A stretch of 17,199 nt of DNA from Oscillospiraceae bacterium (GTDB taxonomy: Bacteria; Bacillota; Clostridia; Christensenellales; Aristaeellaceae): positions 1-17,199 of the forward strand of contig JAISBH010000114.1 of assembly GCA_031266295.1 (NCBI GenBank), in the 5' to 3' direction. The notes beneath the pieces are model-generated. The model made no database searches. It was given only the letters and a program-made list of their open reading frames with translations, and was not told the origin of the DNA. Position numbers and translations under genes: made by a program. Of this stretch, positions 13,685 to 17,199 are shown piece after piece (the stretch's first letter is position 1; every line of letters starts with the position of its first letter).

Positions 13685-15976
13685 CGACTCAACCATGTCG
13701 ATCCTCCGTATCTTCCCGAAGAACATAAGGTTGACCAGTATGGACAGCCCGAACGTAAACGCGAGCGATATCAGCAGTGTCCGCGCGCCAAGCATGACCG
13801 GGAAGTCGAACGAATCCCCAGAAAACGCCACGATCATCCGCGTCAGCGTCAAGCCGCCCGGCACGCCGATAATGAACCCGATCGCGGAGAACCACAGGTT
13901 CTGCGTCAGTAGCAAGCTGCGCAGAGCGCTAGTCTTGAAACCCATCACTTTCAGTGTGGCCAGCTCGCGCTCCATCTCGGTGAATGATAGCAGCCCCAGG
14001 TTATACAGCACCACCACCGCCAGTATCGCGGCGGCGATGATGAGTAGGTACACCATTATGTACATGGATTCGGTAAGGTCAACCCAACCGGCGACGCTGT
14101 CCTTCGTCAGCGTAATTGAGTCCACACCGTCCGGCAGAGAAGATGGTTCATCCCCCGTAATTATAGCCGTCGGACGGTACGACAGGCCCAGCGATTCATA
14201 ATACGCGCGCGACATTGCGATACCCTGGCCGACCGGCTCGCGGTAGATCGCTGCTACCGTACTCTCAAGCCAGGTATCGCCGCCGTAGACGCGCCACTCG
14301 ATCGTATCGCCCTGCTTGACATTCAAGCTCTGAGCCATCTTCATCGTGATGGATACGCCGTCCTTCGGAAACTCCATCCCGCGCATGTTCACGTCCGTGG
14401 GCCGAATCAGCGTCGTGCCGTCGGTCACCAACAGCGCGCCAGTCTTCCTCTCGCCGTTAGCCGCAATCTCAACCGCCGCCTCCATTATCGCCTCGCCGCG
14501 CACTGACTCAATCGCGTCCAGCGTTTGAGCCTCCGTCGCGTTTTCATTGAGAGCCAGTTTTGCGGCGTAGAGGTTGATCGTCTCATATTGCCAAACCGTC
14601 ATGCGTTTCATGCTGTCGTTCATCGTAAGCGAGCATATGACCAGCGCCGCGCATCCGAATACCCCCACGACCGCCATCGCCGAGCGGATGAGATTGCGAG
14701 ACGCGTCCCGCAGGTTCCATTGCGCGTTGAACCCGAAACGCCGCCACAGCCTGGATCGTTCCAGCGGGTTATGCCTGAATGATCTGGGCGATTTCGGACG
14801 AAGCGTCTCGGCGGGCGTACCGTGGAGCATACGCCTCACGGCCAGCCAGGTCGCCAGTGCGCACAGCGCCGCGATCAGCGCGGTCATCCACGCGTATGCC
14901 GCCGCCCACGCGGGTTTCCATTCCGGCAGCGTGTAGAAGCCGGACATGGACGGGTAGAACAGCGGCGGCAGCGCGAGCGGACCCAGCACCGCTCCAATCG
15001 CGCCGCCAGCCAGCGCGATGAACAGCCCGTACGCCACATAGTGCCGCGTGACGGCGGTCTTCGTGAAGCCTAGAGCCTTCAGCACGCCAATCTGCATCCG
15101 CTGCGAGGTGACGACGCGCGTCATTGTGGTCAGGATGGTCATCAGCGCGATCGCCAGAAACGCAACCGGGAAGACGTCGCCCATCATCTTATGCTGCTCT
15201 ACCTCGTTATTAAACATGGCCACGCTCGGGTGGTTCGCCTGTTCCAGGTAGACGCTGTAACCGGCGTTGACGCCGCTTAGAGCGGTCGCTATCCTGTCCT
15301 CTAACCCAGCCTGAGCGGATCCATCCGTCTTGATCAGTATTGTACTGTACCTGAATAGGAATGGAATCGGGAACGCGTCCTTCGACAGATACGCGTATCC
15401 GTACATCGCAAAGTCAGGCGTCATTGTATCGTTGCCGGATTCGTATACCTGCTCGGGGGAGTATATCAGCCCGCGGACCGTCTTCGTCATCCGATAACCG
15501 CTTAGCGAACCGCTCAGTTCATCGCCGGGGTTCAGATTCCTGGCGTCCGCGAACCGTTTGTCCAGCCATATGCCGTCTTTATCGCTGACATCGAACGGCG
15601 TGCCCTCCACTATATATGGTTTTGAGATATCGCCTTTCTCAATGAAATACAGGTTGAGAATTGGCGCTCGGTCTAGGTCTGCGGAGACGGTCAATTCCAA
15701 TCGGCGTTCGACTGCCGTTACCCCGTCCTGCGCCTCGACGGCTTTTGCTGCGGAATCCGTGAATCCATCATTGTACAGCCAAACGTCAGCCAGATTGGTT
15801 TCCTGATAATACGCGTCCGAACCGCGCCTCAGTCCGCGCCACTCGCCACCCACGCCCGCGTATATGAACAGCGCCAGGAATGACATCAGGAATATAGACA
15901 CAAACTGCATTCTATGCCGCGCCATGTCGCGAATCATCTTCCGCGACAGCATTGTCAATTCTACCCGTCGGATCAT
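13667..15976 (-). CDS. MacB/FtsX-type ABC transporter permease
   Basis: 769 aa, with two FtsX-like domains. There is one helix near the start (about 26-42), a large extracytoplasmic domain (43-265), helices at about 267-289, 314-336, 357-381 and 433-452, a second extracytoplasmic domain (455-635), and helices at about 638-660, 693-716 and 730-753. The repeated Q-I-G-V-L-K-A-L-G-F-T-K and L-A-T-L-K-V-M-G-F-K motifs are the cytoplasmic coupling loops of each half. Such proteins act with an MacB/LolD-type ATPase to move lipids or peptides or to transmit mechanical force. No ATPase gene is in the window. The ATG overlaps the AraC-type gene stop by 4 bp (ATGA), with GGAG just before it, so the two are translationally coupled. 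The substrate is unknown. Confidence 0.9.
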   Translation of the reverse strand: MIRRVELTMLSRKMIRDMARHRMQFVSIFLMSFLALFIYAGVGGEWRGLRRGSDAYYQETNLADVWLYNDGFTDSAAKAVEAQDGVTAVERRLELTVSADLDRAPILNLYFIEKGDISKPYIVEGTPFDVSDKDGIWLDKRFADARNLNPGDELSGSLSGYRMTKTVRGLIYSPEQVYESGNDTMTPDFAMYGYAYLSKDAFPIPFLFRYSTILIKTDGSAQAGLEDRIATALSGVNAGYSVYLEQANHPSVAMFNNEVEQHKMMGDVFPVAFLAIALMTILTTMTRVVTSQRMQIGVLKALGFTKTAVTRHYVAYGLFIALAGGAIGAVLGPLALPPLFYPSMSGFYTLPEWKPAWAAAYAWMTALIAALCALATWLAVRRMLHGTPAETLRPKSPRSFRHNPLERSRLWRRFGFNAQWNLRDASRNLIRSAMAVVGVFGCAALVICSLTMNDSMKRMTVWQYETINLYAAKLALNENATEAQTLDAIESVRGEAIMEAAVEIAANGERKTGALLVTDGTTLIRPTDVNMRGMEFPKDGVSITMKMAQSLNVKQGDTIEWRVYGGDTWLESTVAAIYREPVGQGIAMSRAYYESLGLSYRPTAIITGDEPSSLPDGVDSITLTKDSVAGWVDLTESMYIMVYLLIIAAAILAVVVLYNLGLLSFTEMERELATLKVMGFKTSALRSLLLTQNLWFSAIGFIIGVPGGLTLTRMIVAFSGDSFDFPVMLGARTLLISLAFTFGLSILVNLMFFGKIRRIDMVESLKAME

Positions 15977-16338
15977 ACTCCAGCCCTCCCCGCGCCGTCG
16001 ATCCGATTACCGCGGCCGATCCCTCGGCGCGCTTCCCGCGGCAGCTTCCCCACGCACTTCTGGAACGCCTCCGCGAACGCGCCTGCCTTCTTGTATCCAA
16101 CGCGTTCCGCGATCCGCGCAACCGGCAAATCGGTTTCAACCAGCAGCCGTTCCGCGTGTTTGGCGCGCGTCTCCATGACATATCGATACACCGTCGAACC
16201 GAACGCCGTTCGGAAGCTATATTTCAGTTTGCTGGGACTCATGCACGCGAGCCGCGCGAGCTGATCAATCGTAATCGCCTCATAGAAGCGGTTATCAATA
16301 TGTTCCTTGACAACGGCGAGTCCATCCCGGTCGCTCAT
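15973..16338 (-). CDS. AraC-family regulator, DNA-binding domain only
   Basis: 121 aa with two helix-turn-helix motifs: ITIDQLARLACMSPSKLKYSFRTAFG (about 22-47) and LPVARIAERVGYKKAGAFAEAFQKCVGKLP (about 71-100), followed by a short Gly/Arg-rich tail. There is no ligand-binding domain, so it may respond through a partner or by its own level. The DNA-binding domain resembles those of siderophore regulators such as PchR/YbtA, but this is only a pattern impression. It lies divergent from a FecCD-type gene and is coupled to the permease gene. A G-rich Shine-Dalgarno region precedes the ATG at 16338. Two direct repeats upstream could be its own binding site. Confidence 0.85.
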   Translation of the reverse strand: MSDRDGLAVVKEHIDNRFYEAITIDQLARLACMSPSKLKYSFRTAFGSTVYRYVMETRAKHAERLLVETDLPVARIAERVGYKKAGAFAEAFQKCVGKLPREARRGIGRGNRIDGAGRAGV

Positions 16339-16372
16339 GGCACCCTGCCCCCTCTTTTCCTGGAAAGCTCCG

Positions 16373-16405
16373 ATCGGACAACCTTTTGCCCATATCGGAC
16401 AAACC
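16373..16405. promoter_or_regulatory. direct repeats 21 bp apart, possible AraC-type binding site
   Basis: ATCGGACAACC (16373-16383) and ATCGGACAAACC (16394-16405) begin 21 bp apart, two helical turns, in the leader/promoter region of the AraC-type gene. This spacing is common for AraC-family half-sites on one face of DNA. Confidence 0.45.
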
Positions 16406-16418
16406 CTATCTCAAAGCG

Positions 16419-16447
16419 TTGACAACCGACGCGGAATCCTGTATCCT
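16419..16447 (+). promoter_or_regulatory. strong sigma-A promoter of the FecCD-type gene
   Basis: TTGACA (16419-16424), 17-bp spacer, TATCCT (16442-16447). Both boxes and the spacing are identical to the vanRS promoter. The transcript would begin near 16454 and have a ~130-nt leader. Confidence 0.7.
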
Positions 16448-16455
16448 CATCCCGG

Positions 16456-16477
16456 TTGGTTAGCAATGACTAACTAA
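16456..16477. promoter_or_regulatory. operator-like dyad at the transcription start (metal-repressor-like)
   Basis: GTTAG (16459-16463) and CTAAC (16470-16474) are perfect inverted arms around 6 bp. TT and AA add two more outer pairs with one mismatch between. The GGTTAG/CTAAC elements resemble DtxR/IdeR iron boxes. It covers the start point of the downstream FecCD-type transcript, as expected for iron repression. Confidence 0.45.
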
Positions 16478-16582
16478 AAGGTACCATAAGATGGATTGAT
16501 TGTCAAGCCCCATTTCGGCTGGGCAGGCCTGAATGAGACTTAGGTAAAGCTGACAATTAACACGCCGTTCAAGGAGGCGGGT

Positions 16583-17199
16583 ATAATCAAGGAGCGGAAG
16601 ATTACGGTTATCCTTGCGGGAACGCTGACGCTGTTGTCCGTGTTCTCCCTTTTTGTCGGCGTGATTGACCTGCGCGGCGGCGCTGCCGCAGCCGGGGGGC
16701 TAGGCCGGATGGACGTCCTGCTCATCTCCCGTCTGCCCCGATTGCTCGCCATACTGTGCACCGGCGTTGGGATGAGCGTGGCCGGGCTGATCATGCAGCA
16801 GCTGTGCATGAATAAATTCGTGTCGCCAACCACCGGGGCGACGCTTTCATCTGCTCAGCTGGGCATACTGCTGTCGCTGCTGTTCATGCCGCGCTCCACG
16901 CTGTGGAGCCGCGCGGCGTTCGCGTTCGCGGCGGCCTTGACGGGCACGTGGCTATTTATATGGTTCATACAGCGGATCAAGTTCAAGGATACCGTCATGG
17001 TGCCACTGGTAGGCATGATGTTTGGCAATGTAATAGGCGGCGTTACCAGCCTTCTGGCTTATCGCTACGAGATGACGCAGGCGTTGTCCACGTGGATGGT
17101 GGGGCATTTCTCGCTCGTGATACGCGGGCGGTATGAAATTGTCTACCTCGTGCTGCCGCTGATCGTGATAGCGTTCATATTCGCCAACCATTTCAACAT
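16583..17199 (+). CDS. FecCD-type siderophore ABC permease, N-terminal part, non-canonical start
   Basis: Reading from ATA at 16583 gives IIKERKITVILAGTLTLLSV and continues open to the right edge (205 residues). Hydrophobic helices and the motifs S-R-L-P-R-L, GLIMQQ, NKFVSPTTGATLSSAQLGILL, FKDTVMVPLVGMMFGN, and WMVGHFSLV-x-RGRYE identify an iron-siderophore permease of the FatD/YclN kind. The expected start lies just before KERK, where a perfect AAGGAGG (16571-16577) is followed five bases later by ATA and then ATC. There is no ATG, GTG or TTG in frame until TTG 16634, which would remove much of the first helix. The frame is open back to 16544. So the start is either ATA/ATC, a mutated ATG, or a sequencing error. 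The partner permease, ATPase and binding protein are presumably beyond the window. Confidence 0.85.
   Translation, partial: MIKERKITVILAGTLTLLSVFSLFVGVIDLRGGAAAAGGLGRMDVLLISRLPRLLAILCTGVGMSVAGLIMQQLCMNKFVSPTTGATLSSAQLGILLSLLFMPRSTLWSRAAFAFAAALTGTWLFIWFIQRIKFKDTVMVPLVGMMFGNVIGGVTSLLAYRYEMTQALSTWMVGHFSLVIRGRYEIVYLVLPLIVIAFIFANHFN

Noticed and set aside
14525..15073. Overlapping open frames on the plus strand opposite the permease
   Set aside because: Arg/Pro-rich antisense shadows of the real minus-strand gene, with no recognisable motifs.
16540..16833. 97-aa minus-strand open frame at the start of the FecCD-type gene
   Set aside because: Antisense to a frame with clear permease motifs; no ribosome binding site or family resemblance seen.
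1..17199. CRISPR arrays, tRNA or rRNA genes
   Set aside because: No regularly spaced repeats and no cloverleaf or rRNA-like stretches were noticed on either strand.

Overview
The window looks like a chromosomal segment of a moderately high-GC, probably spore-forming Firmicute (Clostridia-like). The signs are AGGAGG-type ribosome binding sites, sigma-A promoters with 17-bp spacers, a lipoprotein carboxypeptidase, a MurF homologue with a membrane domain, and a Cys-rich coat-like protein behind a sigma-K-like promoter. No species can be named from the sequence alone.

Left part (1-3151): the 5' end of an IS30-type transposase leaves the window at the left edge. Next come a homocysteine S-methyltransferase with a short degenerate pterin-domain-like tail, a translationally coupled small exported protein, and the coat-like protein with its terminator.

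Centre-left (3152-7691): after about 380 bp of non-coding DNA with hairpins and an operator-like dyad comes a tight same-strand set. It contains an alpha/beta hydrolase, a membrane-anchored MurF-type ligase, a D-Ala-D-Ala-type ligase and a small DUF4870/Tic20-like membrane protein.

Centre (7705-12899): a glycopeptide-resistance-type module. vanW (-) is divergent from a D-Ala-D-Lac-type ligase, vanY, vanX, vanR and vanS (+). The ligase carries the FRIHQE signature of VanA/VanB-type enzymes. VanX would hydrolyse D-Ala-D-Ala, VanY would trim pentapeptides, and VanRS would sense and activate. Three 11-bp-phased repeats before the ligase look like VanR sites, and vanRS has its own strong promoter. 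There is no vanH (D-lactate dehydrogenase), so D-lactate would have to come from elsewhere. Within about 10 kb the region therefore encodes a normal-type Ddl, a MurF-type ligase and a D-Lac-type ligase, that is, both alternative peptidoglycan termini.

Right part (12913-17199): a TM1586-like nitroreductase-family protein (-), an orphan MacB/FtsX-type ABC permease (-) and a stand-alone AraC DNA-binding domain (-). Divergent from these is the start of a FecCD-type siderophore permease (+), with a strong promoter, an inverted repeat at the transcription start, and no canonical start codon at the expected place.
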